Of a DNA stretch of 64,000 nucleotides, positions 45,455-56,874 are shown one piece after another; positions within the stretch are counted from its first letter, which is position 1; each line of letters begins with the position of its first letter. The notes beneath the pieces are model-generated. The model did no database searches. It saw nothing but the letters and a program-made list of their open reading frames with translations, and was not told the DNA's origin. The stretch spans positions 2,402,467 through 2,466,466 of the forward strand of contig CM035305.1 in NCBI GenBank assembly GCA_002900995.3. Reading direction: 5' to 3'. This stretch comes from Ganoderma boninense (taxonomy: Eukaryota; Basidiomycota; Agaricomycetes; Polyporales; Polyporaceae). A program made the position numbers and the translations under genes.

Positions 45455-46040
45455 ATGGCTTCCACGACGCAGGCCGTTCAGACTTTCGGCAAAAAGAAGG
45501 TATGTCAATCTTTTGCCGGGTCACCTTGTGAAGTCCTTCGCCAACAAGGCCTCAATCATTGACAACACCCTCTATCTACTTCTCATAGACCGCAACTGCT
45601 GTTGCGCACGCCAAAGCGGGCCGTGGCCTCATCCACATCAACGGTTCGCCCATCTCCCTCCTCAAGCCCGAGATCTTGCGCTTCAAGGTCTACGAGCCCA
45701 TTCTTGTCGCTGGGGAGGAGGCCTTTTCGGCGATCGACATTCGGCTCCGTGTAAAGGGTGGTGGACATACGTCGCAGGTCTACGCCCTCCGTCAGGCAAT
45801 CGCGAAGGCGGTGGTTGCGTACTACGCCAAGTACTTTGACGCGGCCAGCGCGCTGGAGCTGAAGAAGAAGCTTGTTGCGTACGACCGTACGCTCCTCATT
45901 GCCGACCCCAGGAGAGCAGAGCCGAAGAAATTCGGCGGTCACGGTGCTCGTGCCCGCAGGCAGAAGTCGTGCGTATTTTCTCTTTCCGCGTGCTTCAGGA
46001 ATACGGGTGCTGATGTATCTTCGTGTGCAGCTACCGGTGA
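45455..46040 (+). CDS. RPS16: small-subunit ribosomal protein uS9 (S16)
   Basis: Cytosolic 40S protein contacting the P-site tRNA with its C-terminal tail. Three exons: [15 protein letters not shown], then [20 protein letters not shown] through [20 protein letters not shown] and [20 protein letters not shown], and a last exon of 10 coding bases that completes QKSYR at 46040. Length 144 residues, the usual size, with the invariant SYR end. The start has a CAAAATGGCT context. Confidence 0.95.
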
Positions 46041-46740
46041 ACGGGTTGCTATCTGGGTGTTGTTTTCATTGCATTGTCATGTTCTACCACCTCTTCCATT
46101 TGCTATGCCATGGCAACATGCTGTTTTTATGATGGGCACGCACGTGCCAGTGAAATCAATGACCATTGTATGAATACCCGAAGGTGGTTAATGCTGCAGG
46201 TTTTGAAGACGGCCAGTGTGCGTGGATTACATTGATGGTTGCTTCAAAATCGCCGAATCAAAGAAGGTCATACCCGAGGGCCGACGCCGTAAGTACAGTA
46301 TCGACGTCGGGAAGAGGGCGATCCTTGGGCTTCTTGGCGTGGCAGGAGTGCGCCCACATTGATGGGCTCTCCAGCGCCAAGGAACGGATTGCCCTGGTCA
46401 GCCTTGTGCAATGTCGCGAGTACTGTGTGTGCGCATGTGCCGCGAGACCAAGTCCAACAATAGATGCCAGGATGGAATTAATGTCCTGGGTCGGCCGGTG
46501 CGCATTGACCAAGTGTTATTTAATGACACTTGGCCCGTGGTGGCTGGCATCTAGCGCAGTCGTTGATCCTGGCTTCATCCGCTACCACAATCATATCGAG
46601 CCATCCCAACACTCCTCCACCTCGTGCTAGTGGCTACTTCTGCTCTTACCTCCGACTTCTCCCATTGTCTGTCCTCTACTGGTTCCCGGCACGGTTTAGC
46701 CGGATCCCCATCACCGAACGTCTGGATTTCCGGAGTCCCG
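46041..46740. other. intergenic region upstream of the Rap1-like gene
   Basis: 700 bases with a few open frames (for example 46166-46630 on the + strand) but no family motif, plausible start context or splice pattern. No gene supported. Confidence 0.45.
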
Positions 46741-49413
46741 ATGGAACAAGATCCCCCCTCCCATGAAGTCGCGGGTCGCCTGTTCGTTGACTCCGCGAAT
46801 CGCCCACTGAAGGTCTTCGTGGATGCTGCTGTGGTCAACCGTGTTAAAGTCGGACGCTCTCTCAAGGTGAGGAAGGATCCTCAGACTGTCCTTGAAATCA
46901 CTTGTCCTCAGTCTACACTACAGAAAGGAGGTGCCAACATCATCAAGGACCTCAAGGACGCCGATATTATCATCGTCGAGACCGAGTCGCAGACGGGCGA
47001 TATCATTGCGGCGGATTGGGGATCGGAGAAAGTCGTCCTCGAGCCGGGTTGGGTATCTCATTCAGTGCAGCGGGGAAGGGTCTTTCTTGCGAACGAGAAT
47101 TGGGGGGGCTTTGTTGCCACTCCGACCGGAGTGGATACTGGCGTGAAGTGAGTGCTTCAGTACTCTACCAGCCCATCATCGTACATTGACCATACCATGA
47201 AGTCACCTGCCAACCCCAAGAGTCACCCCGTCAGAAGCAAAGCTTTCGCCCAACGAGCAACCCATGTCTAATCAGCATCATCAGGCGGATGCTTCGCAAG
47301 CTGTTCCTGCCGGTTCTCCTGCACCTCAATCTTCTCAGTTTCCCCAGCAAGCCGCCTTCCAGATCTCAGGCGGTCAGCATATTGGTGCGATGCCGATGAC
47401 AGCCATCTCGCCCGATGCGCAAATCATGGTCCCCGCCAACCTACTCCCCGCCAACCTACTCTGGTCGCTGGTCAACCAGGGGGGAATGGGTATGCCAATG
47501 CAAGTGCCTCAGTTTCAAAACCTGCCCTTGGCCATGGCACAAGGCGGCTTCCCTCAACAAGGCATACAATTCATGACACCTGGCATGTTCCCTCAAGGTG
47601 GTTTCATACCACAAGGAAATTACCCTCAGCAAATGATGGGTATACCGATGTCGCAGCCTATGGATGCCCAGCCTCCGTCGGGTGGACAAGTCCACGCGTC
47701 CGTATCACCCGAGATACGCTCTCGAAACGACAGCGTCGCAGGTGCGCGCCTTATTTTATAGTTGCGTGGAATCGTCTGACCACGTCGTCCAGATTCACAT
47801 AGGGGGAGTCCTATGGACCAAGATGACCCACCTCCTTCTTTGAAGCGGAAGATCAGGCCTTCCTCCGGCTCAGGCTCTGGTTCTCAGAAGAAGAAAGGTA
47901 AAGCCCGGGAAGGCGACCGTCCATCGAAGCACGCCCGCCTCAGCGAATCTTACGACGAGGCTCCTCTTCCGTTTTCCGACTCCCCTCCTCCCGCTACCCA
48001 GCGTCGCCGGCATAGCTCTGACCATACCGGATCGTTGTTCGTCAAAGACGATGGGCGCCCTTATACTTTCTTCGTTCAAATCGAGATCAGGAATCGTTCA
48101 AAGCTTGCCGATGCTATCAAGGTGCGTCGTTTCTATCTCTCGACTGTCGTACCCTTGACGAACAACGTGGTCTGCCAGAAAAATGGTGGCAAGATAGCGC
48201 CCGATATCGCCAAAGTAGACTTCGTGATCTTGGCACATCCTTCGCAGAGAAACTTCGAGGAATGGCTGCGACAATCCAACTACTTCGACAAGCTCCCCAT
48301 CAAGCCCCAATGGGTCTATCGTAGCGTCGAGCATGGGGAAATCTTGGACTACAATGAGTTCCTCTACGAGGGCTTCCAGGTGGAGAAGAAACGTGGTCGC
48401 CCCGGCGCTTCTGGTCAACGGTACGTCTTGAAGGTGGTCAAATCTACGGCGGAGGAACGGACGACTCCTGAAGAGGACGAGCTAGAAGACGAAGATGAGG
48501 ACGAGGAAATGGACGAACCGCCCCAAAAGAACAAGGAGAAGGAGAAGGTAGCGGTGAAGAAACCGACCATAGTCAAGAAGGAGACGGTGAAGGCGGACAA
48601 GAAAGCAAAGGAGAAGAAAGCAGGGAAGAAGACTGAACAACGTGCTGAGCTGGCGAAGACCAAGGCCAAGAACAAGACGAAGTCCAAGTCCAAGGAAGCT
48701 TCGTCTACTCCTACCCAAACCGGCCACTGGGAGCCATCCCCTCCGCCGCCGACTCGGACGGAACCACACACCAGGGGCCATCTTTACACGAAAGAGGATC
48801 GCGACTACTGTGACGAGTACATTCCCATACTTTTGAGCCGCGATTATGCCATGACTACAACGCAAATTTCTGAAAAGCTCAATGAGAAGGTTTGTCGTCT
48901 GTCTTAGCTTAGGGGTCTTTCACTGAAATCCACTGTTGATAGATGCCTCATCACAGCACTAAATCTTGGGCCACTCATATATCTGCCGCCCCGTTGCGCG
49001 AGAAGATCTTGAACTGGAAGAAGCGAGCAGGGATCCGTCATCGTAAGGACGCTGGTCAACGCTCCGCCAGCAAGGAGGATGGACAGTCCACCCCTCCCAG
49101 GGGGGGGCCGCCGCAGTCGTCTGCGGCCCCTCAAAAGATCGACCCCTTCCAAATAATCGCATCATTCTTCGCACAAGGGAATGCGGACGCACTTACCGAT
49201 GAGGAGGTCTGGAGGATGATGGAAGGACAGGTACTAACACCTACTAAGGTTCAGAATTAGATCAATGTGCTCACGACGCCTTTCCAGTATCCGCAGTTGA
49301 CCGCACGGCAGTGGGAGGACTTCTGGGTCAAGAACAATGACGAGATTACCAATGAGGTGAACCGGCTGAATAACATGGCGGGCAGCCAGATCCCCAAGAC
49401 AGAGCCAGAATGA
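46741..49413 (+). CDS. Rap1/TERF2IP-like telomere protein with two BRCT-like domains and a Myb domain
   Basis: The N-terminus (MEQDPPSHEVAGRLFVDSAN) begins a BRCT-like fold: KGGANIIKDLKDADIIIVET and VVLEPGWVSHSVQRG. A Gln/Met-rich linker (QQGIQFMTPGMFPQGGFIPQ) follows. A second BRCT-like fold reads GSLFVKDDGRPYTFFVQI, KNGGKIAPDIAKVDFVILAH and IKPQWVYRSVEHGEILDYNE. Then an acidic, Lys-rich stretch (KKPTIVKKETVKADKKAKEK) and the Rap1-type Myb helix bundle: YTKEDRDYCDEYIPILLSRD, MTTTQISEKLNEK, HHSTKSWATHI, LNWKKRAGIRHRK. The end (EEVWRMMEGQYPQLTARQWE) is also typical. Human RAP1 has one BRCT. Four to five introns. A role at telomeres is inferred from the domain order. Confidence 0.78.
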
Positions 49414-49599
49414 TATGATCGTCCAATAATTTCGCCGTTACGCACCATGCACTGTATGATCCTTAATCGTTTATGAACATCTGTCCATACTGTATGTCGC
49501 TCGTTTTCGCGCGTCCGGGGCAACGGTTCTGTGGCAGACTTGGTTTGGTTGGAGGGAATGTGATGAGCATTGTATCTCTACATGAGCTGCTGTGGTCAT

Positions 49600-50213
49600 C
49601 TACTCTGCGTCTTGTGCAGGCGATGGTCGAGGCTGCTTGAAAAACTGTTTTCTCCTCTCCTCTATTGACTGTGACGCTACCGGCGCAAGGGTCTTTCCAG
49701 TGTAGTCAAGTGTGCCGACGGCCGTGCCCAACACGGCACAGGAAGCGAGCGCCACGGGCAATGAACGCGCTGTGCAACTGGGCTTCAGCGAATGGTCAAG
49801 AAATGCGCTAGAGTGGACACACCTCGAATCCCAGCTAGGAAACCAGCAGCGCAGCCACCAGCAGCGCCGTTGAGGGAATCGTCGACTTGTCGCTGGTTTG
49901 CTACGACCGACTCGGTCAACGCGAAGGTCGCACCCATTGCGGCTATGGGATTGTAGAGCCCTCAGTTCTAGTGTAGACGAACAACAATCATAAGATACGC
50001 ACCGAAGAAGCCGATAGTCCCGCCCGTCCGCGTAAAGACACCCGCCGCACCGCTCGAATGGGTCCCTAGTGCGTTTTGGACGGCACTGACCAGGGCACCT
50101 ATGCCAGCAGCTTGAAGACCGACGGCGGACGCGTACTGGAGAGAAGGTTTGGGATCATACGCGGCCAGTTCTGGGGTTACACCAGGTGGAGTGGTATCGG
50201 TGGAGTCGGCCAT
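49600..50213 (-). CDS. complex I accessory subunit, NDUFA11/Tim17-like (21.3 kDa type)
   Basis: Small multi-pass inner-membrane protein of NADH:ubiquinone oxidoreductase. The first exon reads MADSTDTTPPGVTPELAAYD, then LQYASAVGLQAAGIGALVSA and GVFTRTGGTIGFFG. After introns come GAMGATFALTESVVANQRQV with DDSLNGAAGGCAAGFLAGIR, then SLPVALASCAVLGTAVGTLD. The GAxGAxFxxTE and GGCAAGF motifs are typical of NDUFA11 relatives in the Tim17 fold superfamily. The C-terminus is charged and ends SPAQDAE at 49600. Two introns. The stop of the Rap1-like gene is convergent, 186 bases away. Confidence 0.8.
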
Positions 50214-50470
50214 CGAGGATGGTGGCCGGGTAGGTCGTGTACGGGATGAGAGCTGGACGCTGTCGTTTGTCGCTCCCGGCGCCTGGCGAGCTCGCGGTGG
50301 CTGCCGACTGCTCCGACCAATCAGCCGCCCACCGTTTCAAGGCCCCCGTCCCTCCGTCCACGCTCCTCCACCCACCACACCCCGTCCGTCGTCCCCTTGC
50401 GCATCCTGTCGTGCGTGCAATACACCTCTTTCCTTCCGCTACCTCTCCTCGTGGCCGACAGCCCCAAAGC

Positions 50471-52653
50471 ATGGACCGCCCCGCTCAACCCTGGTTTAGA
50501 GGACCCACAGAGACTTCACCGTTCAGTTTGTTCACCCTGCTGAATGTCCGTCGCCTCGCCGACTCAGACAAGGCCGGGATGCCGTACTAAATCGTCCGTC
50601 AGTCCCGCAGCCACGCCTTCCATTGTGCTGCTTGTTTTCCCTGGACTGCGCAGTCTTCATATGTGCTCTGGGGTGGCCTCCGGGGCCGGGAGTCAGAATG
50701 GCAGGATGTGACAAAAGAATGGATGGGGACGATCGCTGTAGGTGGAACAGGCCGCCTGTGTATCTTCCCTAAGCTCGCTACTGGGAAGCCAATCGTCGTG
50801 AATTTATCCGAGGTCAGTGTGCCGCTACTCGCTGTGCCACACTCACTTACCGTCGACATGGTAGGCCAATGCAGAGATTACAAACGTCGCTTGGGCTATC
50901 AGTCGAAAGGAACCACTCGAACCGCTAATCGTCTTCACCGTCGCCAGTGTCATTCTAATATACAATGTAACAACCCGTGCGATTGTCGGGAAACTGTGGG
51001 GACACGGAGGGGTATGGTTTGCTTACTACCGAACATCAACCTGAGCTGAGTTACCTCATCTGTCTCAGCCTATAACATCTTTGTCAGTGCATCCATCTTC
51101 TCCGGAATTGTTCTGCACAACATCAAGAGATTTTAGTACTCGAATCTACGACCTCACGCTCCCGCCTGTTCAGCTGCCAAACAATCCACGTTGGTTTCCA
51201 AACCAAGGACCCAGTCTGGCAGGACCTGCTCATGGTTTACATATGTGCGAGCCAGAAGGTGACGGCATAGGTCGAGCAGTTGCTGTGATGGTTGGTGGAC
51301 GCTCAGGCGGCCATACAGGCGCTGTTCTATGCTCTGTGAGTATCCGGTCATTTATGCGGGGATTCATTGAGTGTACTCATGAAAAATCAAATCAGGCTTT
51401 TCATCCATCCCATCCCTTGATTGCAACTGGCGGGGTGAGTATCACCATTATCGTGACAAGATGAGGTCCACTCACGACTTGTTAGATGGATCGTACTGTG
51501 AAGATATGGCGGATTCCTCCTACTGTATTTGCACCGCCGCCAGATCTCCCAATGCTGGCCAGAGAAGACAAACCCTTGTTCAGTACCGACCTTATACATA
51601 AAGCTCGAGTGCTGTCAGTCCATTGGTACGAATTCATAATAGATACATGGCATAGAACTCGACCCTTACATGCTGTACTTTACTAGGTTAGCCGATGACA
51701 TCTTAACTTCTTGTAGTGCGTCGGCCCTGATGCGAGATGAACCGGAAACATGTCAAGAAGACATGTTGGGAAGACGGGACAGGCATGTCAATTGGTTTTC
51801 AACTTCCATTAGTGACTGATGTCCCACAGTCATCGTATGGCAGTGGCTGGGATTTCAATCGCTTCTTCCCGCTTGGCAAACTTCTACAGAAGGTTATGAG
51901 GGGAACCGCTAGTGTACGTCTATCCCCTAATTTTTGTCCTTGGTCGAAGCGTCTCACTCTTCGACCAGGATTGGCGCAATAGCGGTATGATTTTCCTTCA
52001 AGTCTCAAGACTTGTGTCTAAGCTTTTCTCTAGAGTCTTTCAAAGTGCTGTCCGGATACCACATACCACCAGCGGCCAAACGCTTCCATGTCTATCAGTC
52101 CATCACCCACGATCCACTACTACTCGTTCCATTGGGAAAGGCCATACGTATCTTCAATATTTCACGTTTTTCAGTTCGTCGGTCACCGAAATTTCCCCTC
52201 GACAATAGTCTGGTCGAGCTGACGAACAATTTGAGCCTTGGTGGAAGCAGTAGCCAGTCGAGCACACCAGGACCTACGACATCGCGAATGCAAGCTGAAA
52301 GCCAGAATACTAGCGAGGTCGAGCAACGTGGTGGCGACTCAAGCGGCGTCAGCCACACAGTACAGGACGAGGATGAACAGGAGCAAGAAGCGCATCAGGA
52401 GGGCAATGACGGAGAAGACGACCACATACCCGGGACCACATATCCGCCGCCTGCTCCCCTTGCCACATTATTTGACAGCGTCAAAAGCTGGGAAGTTACC
52501 CCTGAAATTCCCCAGGGCGGCGGGCCGTCAGAGATGCCCGACATCACGATGTGCGCCATGGCCTTCGAGGGTTTGGGCCTGGTGGGTATCGGACAGAATG
52601 GCACTTTGTATGTCTGGCGCCTTAAACCCGAGCGTTTAGGTGTTGCCACATAA
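50471..52653 (+). CDS. WD40 protein resembling Polycomb PRC2 subunit EED/ESC
   Basis: About eight exons give a seven-blade propeller with several weak blades. A telling stretch has the EED layout: VILIYNVTTRAIVGKLWGHG, then after an intron PITSLSVHPSSPELFCTTSR, a loop, GGHTGAVLCSAFHPSHPLIA and TGGMDRTVKIWRIP. It is followed by KPLFSTDLIHKARVLSVHWL and ADDILTSCS, matching the EED pattern of a long insertion and then a VDCVRWLGDLILS-like blade. The last part has SITHDPLLLVPLGKAIRIFN, an acidic Gln/Glu insert, and MCAMAFEGLGLVGIGQNGTL before YVWRL. EED binds trimethylated histone tails and supports H3K27 methylation. The family call is by pattern only. Confidence 0.55.
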
Positions 52654-53043
52654 TCACCGCGTAATGACCTAGATAGAAAGCATCCGAAGTCCATGCGTTG
52701 AACACTGATACCTCCACTTCGTGCAGGCTAAGATCATCATGCGAACAGAACCTCTGGCCGTGGACTACCTGTCATGTTTCTTAAAATAGATGACCGTCGG
52801 TCGAAGGATGTTTGACCGAGATGCCCAACATAGCGATGCCCAACATAGCAATGCGCAAGAAAAGCTTCGAGCCGGTCTCTGGCACACAGCGCCCCACACG
52901 CACGTTCATTGGAGACGCGGCAGGCAGACTGCCCTGTCCCCAGGCGCTTGTAACATGAACAGCGAGCAAGTAACATTGGTCACAACTTTGCACATTTGTT
53001 GTCGTAGGCACATTCGAAGCGTCGATCAGTGATGGTGCAAAGG
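52654..53043. other. 3' region between convergent EED-like and ESF1 genes
   Basis: 390 bases. It contains a perfect 15-base tandem duplication at 52820-52849. No gene seen. Confidence 0.45.
52820..52849. repeat. 15-base tandem duplication
   Basis: gatgcccaacatagc occurs twice in direct succession (52820-52834 and 52835-52849), with a third partial copy of the start nearby. Noncoding. Confidence 0.7.
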
Positions 53044-55512
53044 TTACGAAGTCTTCCGTCTCTTGCCCATCCCAGATCCCTCCATTGCCACGCTCTTGCG
53101 TTTGACACTCTCGACGAGACTCTGGAGCTTGAGGTGAGGCTGTGGAACGTCGGCATTCGTACGTCTAACCATCGTCGACTCGCGGTTCTTTGAAGCCTTC
53201 TCGTGCTGCCGGCGAGACCGTTCATCGAGCAAAGCAGCCATGCTTTTCGACTTTTTGAAACTGTGCGAGAAAGATTAGCCTTCTGATCCTAGTCCGATTC
53301 GTCGGCAACTTACTGAGGGTTTGTGGGGTCGATGGCGAAGGTATGGTCTTCCATGACCGCCTTGAATCGGTCGTCCTTGACATTAATGGCGAAGTCGTCC
53401 TGGAGCTCGTTCTCACCGTCGTCCGCCCGTTTCTTGCCCTTTCTCCCCTTCTTCTTGCCGCTTCTCTTCTCCGCACGCAAGACCGCCTTCATGTCGAAAT
53501 GCTTCACCTCGCCGTTCGGATTGTCCGATGCAGCTAAGAGGGCAAGTTCCTCCGCTGTCGACTGCACACGGCCAGGGTCGTCCTCGTCCTCGTCGTAATC
53601 GCCCTTGTCCTTACTCTTGCCCTTGCCCTTCTTGTCCTTCCGCGTCCCCTTCTTCCCTCTCCGTGCCTCGTCCTCGTCCTCCTGTATGCTCCCCTCATCG
53701 CTGTCTCCGCCGAAAAAGTCGTCATCGAGGGCGCCCTTCGCAGAGCTACCCTCTACCGGTCCCTCACCATTGGCCTGTCGTCGCCCGAGCTCCTCCTCCT
53801 TGCGCTTCTTCTTCTTCTCTTTCATCTTTCGCTGATATTTTTCGAGCGTGGTCTCGTCCTTGTCGCCAGTGCCCGCGGTCAGCCCGGGTGTGAACGTGAT
53901 CTCCATGTCTATGTTGCTTTCGTCTTCGCCCGTGCCGGCGCCCCAGCCCTCGGGCATAGTGTCACCCCCACCACCGAGGAGTAGCGCACGGAGCTTCTCG
54001 CGCTCAATGGCCTTCGTTTTTGCCTTGCGTTTGTCCCCGGATCCGGCTGAAGCGGCCTCGGGCTCTGACTCTTCGGAAGATGACGACGCGATGTAGGCGC
54101 GAAAATCGTTCTCCTCGATCTCTTTGCGCGAAAGGACACGGCGGGTGACTTGTCCTCGGTCGGGGTCGTCTTCATCCCAGGTCAACTTGACCTTGGAGTG
54201 CCTAAGGGCCTGCAGACGACAAATGGCCTGTGAATGTAAGCACAATAATAGAAGACCAGAGGAACGTACGTTGGTGACGAACTCCAGAGGTTTGTATGGC
54301 GCGCTCAAGTCGTCCTTCGCTTCGTCGCTGTACAGACATTGAGAAACATTGGCATGAGTATCGCAGCATGAAATGCCCTCACCGGAAGTCGTCATCGAAT
54401 GTCATGCCGTCGGGGACGAAACTGAGATCGAGGATGTTGGCAGAGCGTTCAAGTTCTGTTCCCTCCAGTTCATTGAAGACATGTGAAGCAGCTTCGACAG
54501 TATCGCATTCAACAATTGCATAATAGTATCTACAACGATATGAACGACGAGCACGCCCTCAACGAAAGACTGGACATACCGTAGCCGTTCAAGCTGATAC
54601 TTTCGAAGCGCGTCCTCATCGTGGTCCCCGCCGTTCCCGACTTCATAGACAGTCCGCTCGTTGATCTCCTCCGGAGCCAAGTCGCGTTTCTTCTTGAAAA
54701 TCTCCGAAGGTGGTCCTTCCTTCTCCTCTCTCGCCATGCGATCCTTCCCGAACTCGCTGGGGTAAACACGGACGCTGAGAACTTTGCCACGCGCAACGGA
54801 ACCTGATGACTTCTTGGATGGCCCATTGTTCTTGGATCCCGGAGCAACGGGCGCGCCCGTAGGGGAGACGAGCGATGCAAAGATCTTGTAGATATGTCGA
54901 GCGCGTACATGATCCCAATCCAGGTTGACAACAGCGATGCGACGAGTATACTGGACCTCTTGATCGGTAACCGGGTTAGCCTGGGCATACGCCGCTGCCT
55001 GGGCGTCCAAGTCGGCGTATGTGTCCTCATCAAGGTCGACCTCTGCATCATCGGGCACAGGTATAGGCTGATTGACGTCCCTTCCTAAGGTGATGATGCC
55101 GCCATAGTCACTCTCTTGATCGCTGTGCACGCTTCGCTGATGGTCATCCTCCTCGTCGGAGGACTCGAGGAGGACCTCTCCGCGAGCGTAGTCGGGACCG
55201 GGTTTCAGTTCTAGCTGAGCTTCGTCCTGGTCCTCCATGCGATAGAATCTGCGGAGGTTGTCCTGCTCGTGATCATCCCCAAGTGGCCGGCCATATTTGT
55301 CGACACGAGCTGATCATCTCCGGGCGTGAGTGGGAAGAGATGGGAAAAGGACTCGGGAATGTCGGCATACCTTTTCCCTTCCTGTTTTTCTCCTTGCCCC
55401 TGTCGTCAAAGAACTGCTTGAACCGGTCGTCGACGACGACCCTGTTCTTGTCCTTCTTTATGAGTCTAAAGCGGGGATCTGTCTTGAGACGGGCGAAACG
55501 AGGGTCGGACAT
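53044..55512 (-). CDS. ESF1: pre-rRNA processing protein ESF1
   Basis: Nucleolar factor for early 18S rRNA processing. It begins MSDPRFARLKTDPRFRLIKK with DDRFKQFF and later VDKYGRPL, the usual ESF1 start. The RRM-like core has TRRIAVVNLDWDHVRARHIY, VLSVRVYPSEFGKDRMAREE, YYAIVECDTVEAASHVFNEL and EGTELERSANILDLSFVPDG. Long charged regions follow, including KYQRKMKEKKKKRKEEELGR and an acidic DEGSIQEDEDEARRGKKG run. The C-terminal NUC153 motif is present as DDRFKAVMEDHTFAIDPTNP, and the end is MGKRRKTS at 53044. About six introns. Confidence 0.95.
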
Positions 55513-55980
55513 GGCAGCGGAGGACGGGAGGGGGCAGAGGAGCGAGCCAAGAACCAGTCAGCGCCAGGTCCCAGCAAATTCTGCGCGTGACAGAGCGCGG
55601 CCTGTGATTGGTGGAGGGCGGGGCGTGACAGGCTTCTTGCGCGGGAAGACGGAGGTTGCGTGGCGACAACGGCGGCGGTGTCATGATACGGCCGGGTCGA
55701 TGCCGGCTGTTGCCCACAGCTGTCAGCGCCGACAGGCACTGCTTTGAGCCTGCCCCGTCTTATACGCCCGTCTCCTTCGTCTCCCCCATTCCCCTTTCTC
55801 GATCCCTTCTCGTCAGTATGCCCCGGTCCTGCGCTATATCTTCCTTTGCGCTATCTGACGCGATGTGCTTCCAGGTTCCGTCTCGCGCTAGGCCGCAGGA
55901 TCCCGCATTTCTTCGGTTGAACCGACCATACGCCAACACACCTCTTCCCTTTGGTACCCGTCCATTTCCCTCTCGACGAG
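55513..55980. promoter_or_regulatory. divergent promoter, ESF1 / repeat-peptide gene
   Basis: 468 bases. A TATA-like gcgctatatc is at 55831-55840, about 145 bases before the repeat-peptide start, and the stretch just upstream of that start is pyrimidine-rich. No stress or pheromone element recognised. Confidence 0.4.
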
Positions 55981-56874
55981 ATGTTCTCCAAGCTCTTTTC
56001 TATCGCGGTCGTCGCCGCTTTGGTTGGTCAGTCGGTGGCTACCCCCATGCCCATGCGTATGCGTGTAAGTCCATTTCCGTATCAAAGTGAATGAATTCGC
56101 GTTAAGCAGTGTCATCAGCGCGAACTCGCGACCCGCGAGCCGGGCTCGTTCGAGACCATCCCTGCGTACAAGCGCGCAGTAAACACCGTTCCCGTTGACC
56201 AGCCCTCGATGTCGCTTAATGGCGAGATCGTGCCCTTCGTAAACAGCGGCAAGGTCAACCGCCGCGCCGTCAACACCGTCCCCGTCGATCAGCCCTCCAT
56301 GTCGTTGAACGGCGAGATCGTCCCGTTCGTTAATAACGCCAAGGGCAAGCGCGCGGTCAACACTGTCCCCGTCGACCAGCCTTCCATGTCATTGAACGGC
56401 GAGATCGTTCCCTTTGTCAACAACGCTAAGGGCAAGCGCGCCGTGAACACCGTCCCCGTGGACCAGCCGTCGATGTCGGTCAACGGCGAGATCGTCCCCT
56501 TCGTCAACAACGGCGGTAAGAGCAAACGTGCAGTCAACACTGTGCCTGTCGACCAACCCTCCATGTCCCTTAACGGCGAGATTGTTCCCTTCGTGAACAA
56601 CGGCAAGACCAAGCGTGCAGTCAACACTGTTCCCGTTGACCAGCCCTCAATGTCGTTGAACGGCGAGATCGTCCCGTTTGTGAATAACGCGAAGGGAAAG
56701 CGTGCGGTCAACACCGTCCCCGTTGACCAGCCCTCAATGTCCCTCAACGGCGAGATTGTTCCGTTTGTCAACAACGCCAAGGGAAAGCGTGCAGTGAACA
56801 CTGTTCCCGTTGACCAGCCCTCTATGTCGCTGAACGGAGAGATTGTCCCCTTCGTTAACAATGGCAAGAACTGA
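55981..56874 (+). CDS. secreted Kex2-type repeat-peptide precursor (eight tandem peptides)
   Basis: A 282-residue precursor in two exons (55981-56064 and 56110-56874; intron 45 bases). The signal peptide is MFSKLFSIAVVAALVGQSVA, followed by TPMPMRM and a short spacer ending IPAYKR. Then come eight units, each starting AVNTVPVDQPSMS, then (L/V)NGEIVPFVN, and ending in a short basic linker and KR or RR (GKVNRR, AKGKR twice, GGKSKR, GKTKR, AKGKR twice); the last ends NNGKN. Each dibasic site is a good Kex2 target; Kex1 would trim the basic residues. No cysteine, no CaaX box and no tyrosine in the units, so it is not a mating pheromone and not a typical tyrosine-cyclised dikaritin. I know no named family with this peptide. 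Confidence 0.9.
56176..56871 (+). repeat. eight in-frame tandem repeats of 27-30 codons
   Basis: Unit lengths in residues are 30, 29, 29, 30, 29, 29, 29 and 27. Protein differences in the 22-residue core are limited to one Leu/Val change (unit 4), while the DNA copies differ at many third positions (for example the GTC/GTT/GTG choices in NTVPV). Confidence 0.95.

Noticed and set aside
46166..46630. A 154-codon + frame downstream of uS9
   Set aside because: No recognisable domain. Its position fits a 3' UTR and promoter.
56289..56867. A 192-codon open frame antisense to the repeat-peptide gene
   Set aside because: It is a mirror of the repeats: the forward codon pattern lacks stops in this antisense frame. 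There is no signal peptide or independent motif.
55981..56874. The repeat precursor as a basidiomycete mating pheromone
   Set aside because: Such pheromones are short single-peptide precursors with a C-terminal CaaX box; this one has neither, and no pheromone receptor gene is seen nearby.
55981..56874. The repeat precursor as a tyrosine-cyclised RiPP (dikaritin)
   Set aside because: The units have no tyrosine and no UstY-like gene is in the window.
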